A DNA stretch of 37,331 nucleotides, taken from NCBI RefSeq assembly GCF_003363715.1, contig NZ_QREV01000031.1, positions 17,313-54,643 of the forward strand. Reading direction: 5' to 3'. The notes under the pieces were generated by a model that was given only the letters and a program-made list of their open reading frames with translations, searched no databases and had not been told where the DNA came from. This DNA comes from Parabacteroides acidifaciens. GTDB taxonomy: Bacteria > Bacteroidota > Bacteroidia > Bacteroidales > Tannerellaceae. Positions 8,537 through 17,812 of this stretch are shown here, in pieces (the first letter of the stretch is position 1; each line of letters starts with the position of its first letter). Both the position numbers and the translations under genes were made by a program.

Positions 8537-9567
8537 TGAAGATGAGAAATATATTGTTCATACCCCTTCTGGTTCTGTTGGCCTCCTGTACCCGGGATGT
8601 GCCGTTGGATTTGCCGCGCGTACCTCCACGTTTAGTGTTGAACGCTCCCGTTACATCGGATGCGGATGTGACTGCCTTTCTGTCTAAAAGCTGGTTTATC
8701 CTCGACACGGTTACGAATGACGGCGTTACCGGCGGAACGATCCAGGTCTATATCAACGACCGCTTAAAGGGAACGATGCAGCCGGTTACCGACACTAAAT
8801 TTGCGGGACAGTATGTCTTGCCCGGATGCCGTGCGGGGGTGGGTGACCGCTTGAGGTTAGTTGCCTCTGCGCCTGGTTTCGATCCGGTGGAAGGAGAAAC
8901 CGTCATGCCCGGCCGGCCGGAGGTGTTGTCGGTCGATACGGTCCGCTATATTGCTCCCGAGCACTATTGGGGTATGATGCCCCATTTACGCCTCTACATC
9001 CGTTTCCGGGATGAGGCTGGCAAGCGGAATTATTATCGCCTGATTGTCGAGAAGCAGACCGAGTATATCAAGGGGGACAGCGTCATCGTCAGCAGCTCCA
9101 TGTACCAGACCGATATGTACATCGTGGAGCAGTTCAACCTGAAATATGAAGACCCCGTCTTTCGTTTGACTACCACGAATCCGACGATAGAGCAGTTGGA
9201 CGGTTACACCTGCCGGGGGACTTTCCCCGACGATACGTTCGACGGCGAAGAATATACCGTCCGGTCGTCCTTTTATCCCGTCTACGATTCATATAAAGGA
9301 GATTCGGTCACGACTATTGTGCACTACGATGTCCGGCTGATGACAGTCTCATCCGATTATTATCAGTACCTGACCGTCGTCCGTAATTTATCCATCTCGC
9401 TGGGCGATGCCTATCTGGACGGGTTGGTCGAACCGACCGCTACCTATACGAATGTAAAGGACGGTTTCGGCATCGTCGCCGGTTGCCAGCTCTACCACCA
9501 CCGCTTCACGATGCCCTTCGGAGATACGGAGCCCTGGACTCCCTTCGACAATCCTTTTTGGCCATAG
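8536..9567 (+). CDS. DUF4249-type surface lipoprotein, copy 1
   Basis: The 343-residue product begins with a lipoprotein signal (LLVLLASC, Cys18). It matches the DUF4249 group that accompanies TonB-dependent receptors in Bacteroidetes, including the early RLVLNAPVTSD segment and the (T/S)VHYDVRLMTVSSDYYQYL stretch near the C-terminus. It is probably outer-membrane anchored and works with the receptor encoded just upstream, as the shared stop/start base implies. The biochemical role of DUF4249 is unknown. A second copy lies at 12379. Confidence 0.85.
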   Translation: MKMRNILFIPLLVLLASCTRDVPLDLPRVPPRLVLNAPVTSDADVTAFLSKSWFILDTVTNDGVTGGTIQVYINDRLKGTMQPVTDTKFAGQYVLPGCRAGVGDRLRLVASAPGFDPVEGETVMPGRPEVLSVDTVRYIAPEHYWGMMPHLRLYIRFRDEAGKRNYYRLIVEKQTEYIKGDSVIVSSSMYQTDMYIVEQFNLKYEDPVFRLTTTNPTIEQLDGYTCRGTFPDDTFDGEEYTVRSSFYPVYDSYKGDSVTTIVHYDVRLMTVSSDYYQYLTVVRNLSISLGDAYLDGLVEPTATYTNVKDGFGIVAGCQLYHHRFTMPFGDTEPWTPFDNPFWP

Positions 9568-9603
9568 TCACAGTACACGCGACATTTTTCCCCGGACAGG
9601 ATA

Positions 9604-9629
9604 GGGGTTTTTCCCGGTTTCCTGTCTTA
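9604..9629 (+). promoter_or_regulatory. Candidate ECF-sigma promoter, unit 2
   Basis: GGATAGGGGTTTTT followed by GTCTTA at 9624-9629 repeats the motif at 4208-4234. It lies in the 87-base gap before the second receptor gene. Two matching motifs, each at the head of a receptor unit, support one regulon under the sigma factor encoded at 3685. Confidence 0.55.
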
Positions 9630-9654
9630 TAGTTGAATAGTCAATAAAGAGTGA

Positions 9655-12378
9655 ATGAAGAAGTTTATGAAGAGAGGATGGTTTGCCTGCATCTTTGTGT
9701 GGTTGATTTGTTTATCCATGTCGGGGAAGTTGATGGCGCAGGCAAACAGTGGAGATGATGTTCGAACGGTTACATTGAATATGCTGAAAGTGCCTCTGAA
9801 AGATATTCTGACGGAGGTCGGGAAGCAGGCCGGAGTGACTTTTTCGTATGAATCATCTTTGTTGAAGGAGTTTCAGAAGACAAGTTTCAAAGTAGAGGAT
9901 GCAGCACTTGACGATTGTCTGGAGCAGCTTTTCCGGGCCTATCCGATCGTGTACAAGAGGACAGGAAACATTGTCGTTCTGAAACGGAAACCCAGACAAG
10001 TCACGATCAGCGGTTTTGTGAGGGATCAGACCTCATCGGAATCCCTGGTCGGGGCTTCTGTCTATGATGTGAACAGCCTGAGCGGGGTGGCGACCAATGC
10101 CTACGGCTTCTTTAGCCTCTCGTTGACGATTCCACCGGGCAGCAACGGCATTCCTGTCCGTCTGCAAACATCGTATATCGGCTACGAAAGCCGTTCGTTT
10201 ACAATTCCTTCCCTGATACAAGATACGGTGCTGGCCATCGTTCTCCAACCCAATGCGGCGATTAAGGAAGTACTGGTGACCGCTTCGGAAACGAACCGCC
10301 AGACGGTCCGCAACACGCAGATGGGGGCAATGGAAGTCAGCCATGCCACGATACGTGCAACTCCGACCTTAATGGGCGAGGCCGATATCATCCGTACCCT
10401 GCAACTGACACCCGGTGTGTCTGTTGGGACGGAAGGCATCTCCGGATTGTATGTCCGGGGCGGTAATTCGGATGAGAACCTGTTCCTGATCGACGGCAAC
10501 CCGGTCTATCAGGTGAACCATATCGGCGGCTTTTTCTCCGCCTTCAACAATGAAGCGATCAAGGGGATGAACTTCTTCAAGGCGGGATTCCCGGCTCGCT
10601 ACGGCGGACGCCTGTCCTCCGTCGTCGATGTACAGACGAAGGAGGGGAATATGAAGGAGTTCCACGGTAGCGCCTCGTTGGGGCTTATCTCCGGCAACCT
10701 GAATCTGGAAGGTCCGATCTGGAAAGATCATACCTCTTTCAATATCGCTCTCCGCCGTACCTGGCTGGATGTGTTGACGACTCCGGTAATGGCGATCATC
10801 AACCACAAGAAGAAGGACGGGAACACCTTGAAAGTCCGGTATGCTTTCCATGACCTGAACGCCCGCATCGACCACCGTTTCAGTGAGAAGAGCCGGATGT
10901 ATCTGAGCCTCTACAACGGGAATGATGTGCTGAAGGCGAAGAATAAGGACGACTGGGAGGGCTATCTGAATACACAGGACTCCTATATGCGCTGGGGAAA
11001 CCTGGTCGCGTCCGCCGGATGGACCTATGCGTTCAGCAACAAACTGTTCGGAAAACTCTCCGGTTTCTACACCCGCTACTGTTCCAAGATCAGCTATAGC
11101 GAGGAGAAAATCTCCGGCTATGAGGGTGAAGAATACTACCGGCATGCGTTGGACCAGACGATGAACCGGACCGGCATCACCGATTTCGGTGTCCGGACCG
11201 CTTTCGACTATCAGCCGGTGGCGGCGCATCATATCCGCTTCGGAGCGGACTATTTGGCACACTATTTCGAGCCGGAATATAACCGGTTGAAGGCGTTGGA
11301 CAGCGACAAGCCTGACTCGATGCAGATCGGCCAGACCTTCACCGACGAGCATCTGTGGGCGCATGAAGCAGCTGCCTATGCCGAGGACGACTGGGAGATA
11401 TCCGACGCCTTTCGACTGAACGCCGGGCTGCGCTTCAGCCTGTTCAGTGTGGAGAACAAGACCTATACGGGGCTCGAACCGCGTGTCTCCCTGCGCTGGT
11501 TGCTTTCGCGGGATCTCAGCTTGAAGGCTTCCTATTCCCGGATGAACCAGTATGTACACCTGATCAGTAATAGCTTTATGGATATCCCGACCGACTCCTG
11601 GATGCCGGTGACCAGTCGCCTGAAGCCGCTTGTCAGCGACCAGGTTTCATTGGGTGCCTACTATAACTGGAACCGGTTGCTGGACTTCTCCGTCGAAGGC
11701 TATTATAAGAAGATGAACAACCTGCTGGAATATAAGGATGGCTATAGCCTGATCCCCTCGTCCGTCTCGTGGGAGGATAAGATGGCTGTCGGCGAAGGAC
11801 ATGCCTACGGACTCGAATTCATGGTCCGCAAGCAGACGGGACGGACGACCGGATGGGTGGGTTATTCGTTGGCATGGGCGGACCGCCGCTTCGACGAGAT
11901 CAACGAAGGCCTGCGCTATCCTTCCCGCTATGACAACCGGCATAAGCTGAACATCGTGGCGATGCACAAGCTGTCGGACAAGGTGGAACTGTCGGCCGCC
12001 TGGACCTATTCCTCCGGCAACTATACGACGTTATCGCTCGAGAACTTCCGGCCCAACGACCACCTGCACCTGCCGGGTGAAACGTCTTCCTGGGGGACGG
12101 TCGGCGAGGATTATTACGACAAGCGCAATAATTATCAACTTCCTGCCTATCACCGCCTGGATCTGGGTATTAATATCTACCGTCCTAAGAAAAAGGGGCG
12201 GATGGGCATCTGGAATGTCAGCATTTATAATGTCTATTGCCGGATGAATCCGATTATGGTTTACAAGGGTGATGTGAAGGATAAGACGTCAGAGAATGGG
12301 ACGACCTATCGGAATGCATTCAAGTCGGTCGGCATCTTCCCGATTATCCCGTCGATTTCATACACCTATAAGTTTTAA
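9655..12378 (+). CDS. TonB-dependent outer-membrane transducer/receptor, copy 2
   Basis: The 907-residue protein has the same order as copy 1: signal peptide ending MAQA (about 29), STN (about 40-115, LKVPLKDILTEVGKQAGVTF), carboxypeptidase-regulatory-like domain (about 122-205), plug (GGNSDENLFLIDGNPVY, YGGRLSSVVDVQT) and a barrel ending YTYKF. Long identical blocks, such as GTEG.SGL.VRGG and PA.YGGRLSSV, mark it as a paralogue of copy 1 from a tandem duplication. It has its own ECF-like promoter but no private sigma/anti-sigma pair, so it may feed the same FecR-like sensor. The downstream lipoprotein gene follows with no gap. Confidence 0.95.
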   Translation: MKKFMKRGWFACIFVWLICLSMSGKLMAQANSGDDVRTVTLNMLKVPLKDILTEVGKQAGVTFSYESSLLKEFQKTSFKVEDAALDDCLEQLFRAYPIVYKRTGNIVVLKRKPRQVTISGFVRDQTSSESLVGASVYDVNSLSGVATNAYGFFSLSLTIPPGSNGIPVRLQTSYIGYESRSFTIPSLIQDTVLAIVLQPNAAIKEVLVTASETNRQTVRNTQMGAMEVSHATIRATPTLMGEADIIRTLQLTPGVSVGTEGISGLYVRGGNSDENLFLIDGNPVYQVNHIGGFFSAFNNEAIKGMNFFKAGFPARYGGRLSSVVDVQTKEGNMKEFHGSASLGLISGNLNLEGPIWKDHTSFNIALRRTWLDVLTTPVMAIINHKKKDGNTLKVRYAFHDLNARIDHRFSEKSRMYLSLYNGNDVLKAKNKDDWEGYLNTQDSYMRWGNLVASAGWTYAFSNKLFGKLSGFYTRYCSKISYSEEKISGYEGEEYYRHALDQTMNRTGITDFGVRTAFDYQPVAAHHIRFGADYLAHYFEPEYNRLKALDSDKPDSMQIGQTFTDEHLWAHEAAAYAEDDWEISDAFRLNAGLRFSLFSVENKTYTGLEPRVSLRWLLSRDLSLKASYSRMNQYVHLISNSFMDIPTDSWMPVTSRLKPLVSDQVSLGAYYNWNRLLDFSVEGYYKKMNNLLEYKDGYSLIPSSVSWEDKMAVGEGHAYGLEFMVRKQTGRTTGWVGYSLAWADRRFDEINEGLRYPSRYDNRHKLNIVAMHKLSDKVELSAAWTYSSGNYTTLSLENFRPNDHLHLPGETSSWGTVGEDYYDKRNNYQLPAYHRLDLGINIYRPKKKGRMGIWNVSIYNVYCRMNPIMVYKGDVKDKTSENGTTYRNAFKSVGIFPIIPSISYTYKF

Positions 12379-13398
12379 ATGATGATGAATATGAATCTGA
12401 GATATAGTATCAGTCTATTGGCTTTAATGTCATTCGTCTTTTACGGTTGCGAGCGGGAGATCAACTTGGAGCACCTGCGGCCGGACCCGAAACTGGTGTT
12501 GAACTGCCTGGCGTTGCAGGGCGATACGCTGTCTGTGGAGCTTTCGCGCACCTGGTTTTATACTGAGGATATTCCGGATGTTTATGTCTCCGGTGCCGAT
12601 GTGGAACTGTATGTGAACGATGTGTTCCGCGAGCGGCTGACCGAAACGAAGAATGAAGGGGGCTATCCGGTGGATGAGACCATCCGGTATAAATCGTTCT
12701 CTTATCTCCCGGCCACCGGCGACCGGATTCGTATTGTCGCTTCGAAGGAAGGTTTTAAGACTGCCGAGGCTGTTACGGAGATTCCCCGGCCTTGCGCCGT
12801 CTCGGATTGCCGCCTGATCCAGGAGACGGTGAGGGATACTTCTGTATGGAATGAAACCATCATTTATGTCAGCCAGACGAACAAGATGCAGTTCACTCTC
12901 CGGGATGAGCCGGGCGAGGAGAACTATTACCTGCTCTACATCCGGCAGGGGAATGTTTATGGAGGGGATGAAGATACGACTTACCGTTGGTCTTCTTTCT
13001 TTCCGGACTACGGAAGCGAACCCTTGTTTGCCGTCCAAAGTTCTGCCTTCGATCAGATATTGGGTTACGACGGTGTTGGAGGCTATAACGGGCTTGCCTT
13101 TTCGGACGAACTGTTCGCGGGGAAGAGCTATCAGTTCAACATCCCCTGGAACAAGAGTTACAGCTATACTGAAAACGTAGTCAACCACCCCTACCGCTAT
13201 CGCTGTTACGTCTACTCCATTTCCCGGTCCTACTATAACTATATGAAGAGCTTGAACGACCTCTACGAAAGCGGCTTTACCGGTGACCTGGCGGAAATTG
13301 GCTTTGCCGAACCGATCCGTATCTATTCGAATGTGGAAGGCGGTACCGGCATCCTGGGTGGCGGCTACCTGTATTCTCAAGAGTTCGAAGGAGAGTAG
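12379..13398 (+). CDS. DUF4249-type surface lipoprotein, copy 2
   Basis: The 339-residue product is a lipoprotein (FVFYGC, Cys24 counting from the first Met; in-frame Met codons at 12382, 12385 and 12391 are alternative starts). It resembles the 8536 product: LRPDPKLVLNCLALQGDTLSV near the N-terminus, and a tyrosine-rich RSYYNYMKSLNDLYESG segment near the C-terminus. It begins on the base after the receptor stop, so the two are surely cotranscribed. It converges on the leftward gene ending at 13410, with only 11 bases between and no visible terminator. Confidence 0.83.
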   Translation: MMMNMNLRYSISLLALMSFVFYGCEREINLEHLRPDPKLVLNCLALQGDTLSVELSRTWFYTEDIPDVYVSGADVELYVNDVFRERLTETKNEGGYPVDETIRYKSFSYLPATGDRIRIVASKEGFKTAEAVTEIPRPCAVSDCRLIQETVRDTSVWNETIIYVSQTNKMQFTLRDEPGEENYYLLYIRQGNVYGGDEDTTYRWSSFFPDYGSEPLFAVQSSAFDQILGYDGVGGYNGLAFSDELFAGKSYQFNIPWNKSYSYTENVVNHPYRYRCYVYSISRSYYNYMKSLNDLYESGFTGDLAEIGFAEPIRIYSNVEGGTGILGGGYLYSQEFEGE

Positions 13399-13409
13399 CC
13401 GCCAATTTA

Positions 13410-14312
13410 TTATTTACTGTTTCGCAAATCCACGCTTACCGGATAGTGGTCGGAAATACCTTCCGCCTCTATCCCGTTGTGGATAGCCGCATGAATGCAT
13501 CGGGAAACAAGGGACGGAGAAACCAGAATGTAATCCAACCGTTCGCCTATTCCGCGCAGACGGGTGTCACCATGCTGCCATCCGTAAAGAAATGCAGCCG
13601 GAAAGGTCGTCCGTTTGTCTGCCGGGACATACATACGGCAAACATCGGTAAGCCCGGTCGAGAGCAACTTGGACAGGACGGAATAATCGAAACGTCCGTC
13701 ACGCATATTCCGGTATGTTTCCTGTTCGGCATCCCATTTTTGCATATTCTCGATCAGTTGTGTATGTGTTTCCACCCAATCGGCATCGAAAGGGGAGTAG
13801 GAATTGAAATCCCCCATGACCATGCAATTGTCCAGTTGGTTATCCTGTATATACTTTGTTAGCATTCCTGCCTCTTTCAGGCGGAATTTCCAGTCATGCG
13901 GGCTGAGGTGGGTTACGATTATATCCAGTCCGTGTGTTTTTACGTGCAGCATGCCATGCCAGAATCCTTCCACCTGCTTCTTGATAACCGTGATCGGTTC
14001 GTTGGAGGTGACACCAACGGGGTATCCCTCTTCCTTGACGATCGCATAATACGGATGGCCGTATTGGGCTGCCAGTTCTCCGAGGTCTTTTTCCGTAAAT
14101 CCGACCAGTTCGGTCATAGCCAGGATATCCGGTTGCTGTCCTTTCACCCACTTGATGAAGTTCTCCCGTCGGGAAGCGTCTTTCTCGAAACCGTTCCATA
14201 TATTATACGAGATAACCCGCATTTTCTCTTTTCCGGAGCTTTGTCCGTTGCTTACGGCCGGAAATAACAAGGCCAGTAGCAGAGCGTAGATAAGATAAAG
14301 TTGTTTTTTCAT
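13410..14312 (-). CDS. Secreted endonuclease/exonuclease/phosphatase-family hydrolase
   Basis: The 300-residue product has a signal peptide (about 1-23, no lipobox Cys). It keeps the metal-dependent phosphodiesterase motifs of the DNase I/EEP fold: Asn37 (SYNIWNG), Glu68 (MTEL), His135 (THLSPHD), Asp168/Asn170 (MGDFN), Asp260 (RLDY) and Asp288-His289 (ISDHYPV). It is therefore likely an active exported phosphodiesterase. Members of the fold cut nucleic acids, phosphoinositides or sphingomyelin, and sequence alone does not decide. It is the last gene of a leftward operon, starting on the base after the stop of the GH30 gene. Confidence 0.87.
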   Translation of the reverse strand: MKKQLYLIYALLLALLFPAVSNGQSSGKEKMRVISYNIWNGFEKDASRRENFIKWVKGQQPDILAMTELVGFTEKDLGELAAQYGHPYYAIVKEEGYPVGVTSNEPITVIKKQVEGFWHGMLHVKTHGLDIIVTHLSPHDWKFRLKEAGMLTKYIQDNQLDNCMVMGDFNSYSPFDADWVETHTQLIENMQKWDAEQETYRNMRDGRFDYSVLSKLLSTGLTDVCRMYVPADKRTTFPAAFLYGWQHGDTRLRGIGERLDYILVSPSLVSRCIHAAIHNGIEAEGISDHYPVSVDLRNSK

Positions 14313-15755
14313 TTATTGTTTGATTGAACCTGTGATTGTTAATATGCTGTTTGCCGGTATCTTTATCCGGTTCCCTGTTGCTTCGTAACTGCTCCAGTTG
14401 TTCTTTTCATCCGTGAGGGCGCAAGATACTTGGCCGTTCCATGTCCGATTATCCATTTGCAGGCAGGTTTGTCTGTCGCTCGCTGTCGGGTTGATGGCTA
14501 CAACAGTGAAGTCGTTTCCGTTTTTATAGGCGGAGACGAACAGGCTGTCCGCCGCATGGTCCGTTTCTACGCCGATACGCTTGCTGCCGACCGGAATGTA
14601 ACGGGAGAAATTGCCGAACGTATAGAAGCGCTTTGTCATCCGGTAATTCTGCCGGTTGGGGTCCAGTACGATCAGTCCTTCGTTATTATCGGCCGGAAGA
14701 GCGCCCGCCCACCAGATACAGGCGCTTGCACCTGCCGTTGTCAGATATTTATGGAACGTGATGGCCCACTTAATACCGTCTTGGATAGTGGTGTCCAGCG
14801 CTTCCGTGTCACTGATTTCCGTCAGCCAGACCGGAATGCCTGCTTTTGAGGCTTCTGCGAGCGGCTCGATAGGCGTTTTCAGACTGTCTTTCGGCGCCGG
14901 ATAGGAATCCGGAAGCGTGTATCCGTGTCCGGCGGCAATTACCGGGAAGCGGGTGATGTCAGGATACCGATTGATGATCGCATCGGTGAAATGCCGGGAA
15001 GAAATAAAAGCGGCTTGCGAGCTGACGGCTGACCAGAAAGGATTCTCACCGAATACGATATGTGCCGCTATGCCTTTCTTTTGGAAGGTTGGTCCCAGAT
15101 AGTCCATAATGAACTCCCCCATTTTGTCGGGTGTCCACAAAGAAGAGTTCCAGGGGGCGGCATAGCCCGGTTCATTGGCGGGCGAGATCGCATACGGTTC
15201 CAGTCCGGCCGATTTGTAGGCTTCATAGAAAGCCGCCAGGTAATCGGCAAATACCTGGTTATAGGCCGGATTCAGTTCGCCTTGTGAAACCTCTCCGTTA
15301 CTTTTCATATAAGCCGGAGCGCTCCAGACGGAAAAGAACAGCTTATCTGTTTTACATTTTTCTTTGACATAACGACTGATCCATAATTGTCCGCGCCGCT
15401 TTATATCGTCCGATTCTTCCGTGAAGAAGCCGTCCGTCAGGGGAAGGTCGATGTTGTCATCGAGGTTGAAATCTTTATCCTGTTGGTTTTCCCAGTAATG
15501 GGGGAAGATTTCTCCCCGTAGGATACTTAGGCGAAGGCCGTCGTTCCCAAACATTTTTTGCAACACTTCTTCCCGCTTGAAGTGGGCGTAGAGCTTGTCC
15601 GACCAGCCGGCCTGTGCAATGCCGAAACCGTCTATCACCTGTTTCTCGTCATTCCAGCGGATGTCGATCTTGCAGTCGGGTTGCTGCACCTCTTTACAAG
15701 AAAATCCTGCTACCGAGATAACGCAGAAAAGGAGGATGTTTCTAAGTTTGTCCAT
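14313..15755 (-). CDS. Glycoside hydrolase family 30 lipoprotein (glucosylceramidase-like)
   Basis: The 480-residue lipoprotein (AGFSC, Cys20) has the GH30 layout: an N-terminal strand with VIDGFGIAQAG (40-50), a (beta/alpha)8 barrel with acid/base Glu195 in SPANEP and candidate nucleophile Glu313 in LTEIS, then a C-terminal beta-sandwich (about 385-480). GH30 includes glucosylceramidases, beta-1,6-glucanases and xylanases; the subfamily cannot be fixed by eye. It is probably on the cell surface or periplasmic side. It sits between two EEP-fold hydrolases, 22 bases downstream of one and directly abutting the other, so the three probably act on one compound substrate. Confidence 0.85.
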   Translation of the reverse strand: MDKLRNILLFCVISVAGFSCKEVQQPDCKIDIRWNDEKQVIDGFGIAQAGWSDKLYAHFKREEVLQKMFGNDGLRLSILRGEIFPHYWENQQDKDFNLDDNIDLPLTDGFFTEESDDIKRRGQLWISRYVKEKCKTDKLFFSVWSAPAYMKSNGEVSQGELNPAYNQVFADYLAAFYEAYKSAGLEPYAISPANEPGYAAPWNSSLWTPDKMGEFIMDYLGPTFQKKGIAAHIVFGENPFWSAVSSQAAFISSRHFTDAIINRYPDITRFPVIAAGHGYTLPDSYPAPKDSLKTPIEPLAEASKAGIPVWLTEISDTEALDTTIQDGIKWAITFHKYLTTAGASACIWWAGALPADNNEGLIVLDPNRQNYRMTKRFYTFGNFSRYIPVGSKRIGVETDHAADSLFVSAYKNGNDFTVVAINPTASDRQTCLQMDNRTWNGQVSCALTDEKNNWSSYEATGNRIKIPANSILTITGSIKQ

Positions 15756-15777
15756 TTTGTTCGTGGCTTAATATGTG

Positions 15778-16821
15778 TTATTTGGTCAGGGTGAAAGTCG
15801 CCAATACAGCTTTATGGTCGGTCGGCCAGATGGCAAGGGGCTCGATGATCGGATCGGAAGTTTCTTCCGTTACCCGTTCGCCCCGAAGGATATCGCCTTT
15901 CGGGCCGATGATGCTCACGTTTGTGAGCGACAGGCCTTCAAACGGCGCATACATGATGAAGTCTATGCGGTCGCGGTCGTCTGCTTCCGGCGACCAGACC
16001 AGGCGTTTGAGGTCGACATCCGGGCAGGCTGCCGGGCAGGTGAATCCCGGATAGCGGACCGGGTCCGGGTACATTTCGCGATACGAATCCTTGAAACCTG
16101 CTTTTGCCAGCATCATGGAACAGTCCCAGGGAACGACAACGCCGTGATGGTCGAACATATCTTTTGTCGCTTCCGTCCAGTCGAGGTGCGAAGGTTCGTT
16201 GAAATCACCGCCCAAGATAACGATACGGCCTGCTTCGCGGTCTTTTTTTGCTTCGACCAGGAATTTGGCAATGGCGTCATCGCGTACGGAAGCCCGGTTC
16301 AAGAACAGGATGGAGTCTATGTCTGTCACCGCTTCCTCTTTCTCCCAAGTATTCCCGTTGTAGCCGCGAACGTCATAGTAAGCGCAGTTGCGGTAATCCA
16401 GGTGGGTGGTGTAGACGGCGAACTCTTGCTCCCCTTTTTTCGTGACCAGGCGGTACATGCTTCCCCGGTCATCGTTTAAAGGATAAATGGTCGTGCTGTC
16501 CGAAATCGGGTAACGGCTGAGCAGTCCCGAATCTTCCGTGTAGAAAGAATAATACGTCTGTCCTCTCTCCTTTAAAGCTTCCACGATCCGGTCGCAAAAG
16601 CGGGTGTTGTGGTAATTGCGTACCTCACTCAGGGTCACGAAATCGGCATCGCTGCGGACAATCTCGTCCGCCAGTGCGTCGAAACCGCCTTTTACGACGG
16701 TGCCCTCTTGCCAGATGTTAAACTGTAATACTTTGAATGTTTCTGTTTTCTGGCAGGATGACAGCCCGAAAACCAGCATCAGGAGCAACAGGAATGTTGC
16801 TCTGAGGTTGTCTTTTCTCAT
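15778..16821 (-). CDS. EEP-family phosphodiesterase lipoprotein
   Basis: The 347-residue protein has a lipobox (FGLSSC, Cys23) and the catalytic set of the endonuclease/exonuclease/phosphatase fold: Asn35 (QFNIWQ), Glu66 (LSEV), His140 (THLD), Asp206/Asn208 (GGDFNEP), Asp287 (RIDFIMY) and Asp335-His336 (PTDHKAV). A Cys-bearing insertion at 262-266 (CPAAC) lies just before the RIDF motif. It is related to the 13410 product but not a close copy. The position, 37 bases after the 276-residue membrane-protein gene and 22 before GH30, indicates one operon. The substrate could be a phosphodiester of a glycolipid or nucleic acid. Confidence 0.87.
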   Translation of the reverse strand: MRKDNLRATFLLLLMLVFGLSSCQKTETFKVLQFNIWQEGTVVKGGFDALADEIVRSDADFVTLSEVRNYHNTRFCDRIVEALKERGQTYYSFYTEDSGLLSRYPISDSTTIYPLNDDRGSMYRLVTKKGEQEFAVYTTHLDYRNCAYYDVRGYNGNTWEKEEAVTDIDSILFLNRASVRDDAIAKFLVEAKKDREAGRIVILGGDFNEPSHLDWTEATKDMFDHHGVVVPWDCSMMLAKAGFKDSYREMYPDPVRYPGFTCPAACPDVDLKRLVWSPEADDRDRIDFIMYAPFEGLSLTNVSIIGPKGDILRGERVTEETSDPIIEPLAIWPTDHKAVLATFTLTK

Positions 16822-16858
16822 GTTGATTGTGTGTTTATTTGTTTAATTATGCTTCTTT

Positions 16859-17689
16859 TTAGTTGCCGATCCGGAAGGTACCGATTTTACCTGCCGGATA
16901 GAACATGAACTGGCGTTCCATCTTTCCGCGAATCGGATTGTATTCGTAGTTGATCCCTACTCCGACCCTGAAACCGTTGTCGTTCACTTTAAATTCGAAC
17001 GCTCCGCCCACATTCGTATGGTTGTAGAACGGGTTCAACATCAGGTGCGGGTTGTTTTTCTCTTTGGATTCATAGAAGGTGTATTGCCCCCATCCCCTGA
17101 CCGTCATCCAGTCTGTTACGTCGTAACTGGCCATCGCATTGAAGCCGCCCATAAATTGCGGGGAAGGGTTGAAGGGCGTAAAATAGCGCCCGGCAAAAGC
17201 ACCTCCTGAGAGGGAGAAGCGTTCGTGAGTCCATAACAATTCCGTATTAATGCGGGTCAGACCGCCTACGCCCGGCCATGTGTATTGTTGTCCGCTCGTG
17301 ATGAATGCCAACTGCTCGCTGACAGGGACGACCGATACCTCGTGGAAATCGAGCGCCATCGGCGATACCCGTCGCAGCATCGGTGTGTAGGGATTGAAAA
17401 AAGGTTGGTAGGCCGAGGATGAAATGATCATATCCATCGGCCGTTCCTGGTCGAAGACAGATGAAGTCGGCAGGTCGGGAATGAACTCACGCAACTTGGC
17501 TTCGATCAGTTGCCTGTCCGAAGGCGTGAAATTCCTGTATGCGAACTTGGGCAGGTTCAGGTCGAATACTGCCCGTTTGGGCACTACCACCATTCTCCCC
17601 TCAGCGGTTCTGATCCAGGTCAGATCCGATTGTGCCTGCATAGAGAATGCGCACAATAATAATATGATTAAACTTATTCCCCGCTTCAT
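16859..17689 (-). CDS. Predicted outer-membrane beta-barrel protein, unknown family
   Basis: The 276-residue product has a Sec signal peptide ending MQAQ (about 19). Residues 20-120 are mixed and include a proline-rich stretch. From about 125 it turns into repeating amphipathic strands (RINTELLWTHERFSLSGGAF, VGGAFEFKVNDNGFRVGVGI), which suggests a C-terminal barrel. I do not recognise a named family. It is the first gene of the leftward operon with the two EEP hydrolases and GH30, and is divergent from the ECF sigma gene at 17813. On its strand a CGAAGATA complement at 17711-17718 gives TATCTTCG, one base off the -7 consensus. Confidence 0.65.
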   Translation of the reverse strand: MKRGISLIILLLCAFSMQAQSDLTWIRTAEGRMVVVPKRAVFDLNLPKFAYRNFTPSDRQLIEAKLREFIPDLPTSSVFDQERPMDMIISSSAYQPFFNPYTPMLRRVSPMALDFHEVSVVPVSEQLAFITSGQQYTWPGVGGLTRINTELLWTHERFSLSGGAFAGRYFTPFNPSPQFMGGFNAMASYDVTDWMTVRGWGQYTFYESKEKNNPHLMLNPFYNHTNVGGAFEFKVNDNGFRVGVGINYEYNPIRGKMERQFMFYPAGKIGTFRIGN

Positions 17690-17812
17690 ACATCAACTCT
17701 TTTAATAATGCGAAGATAAAAATAAATTTAGATATTTGTGTATAAATAATCGAGATTGGTGCAACTATTCGAAAACCTTTTTCATCATACAATCAGAGAG
17801 TAGCAAGTATTT

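Noticed and set aside
10369-11559. 396-codon minus-strand frame opposite the second receptor
   Set aside because: Antisense shadow of the receptor gene, with no recognisable domain.
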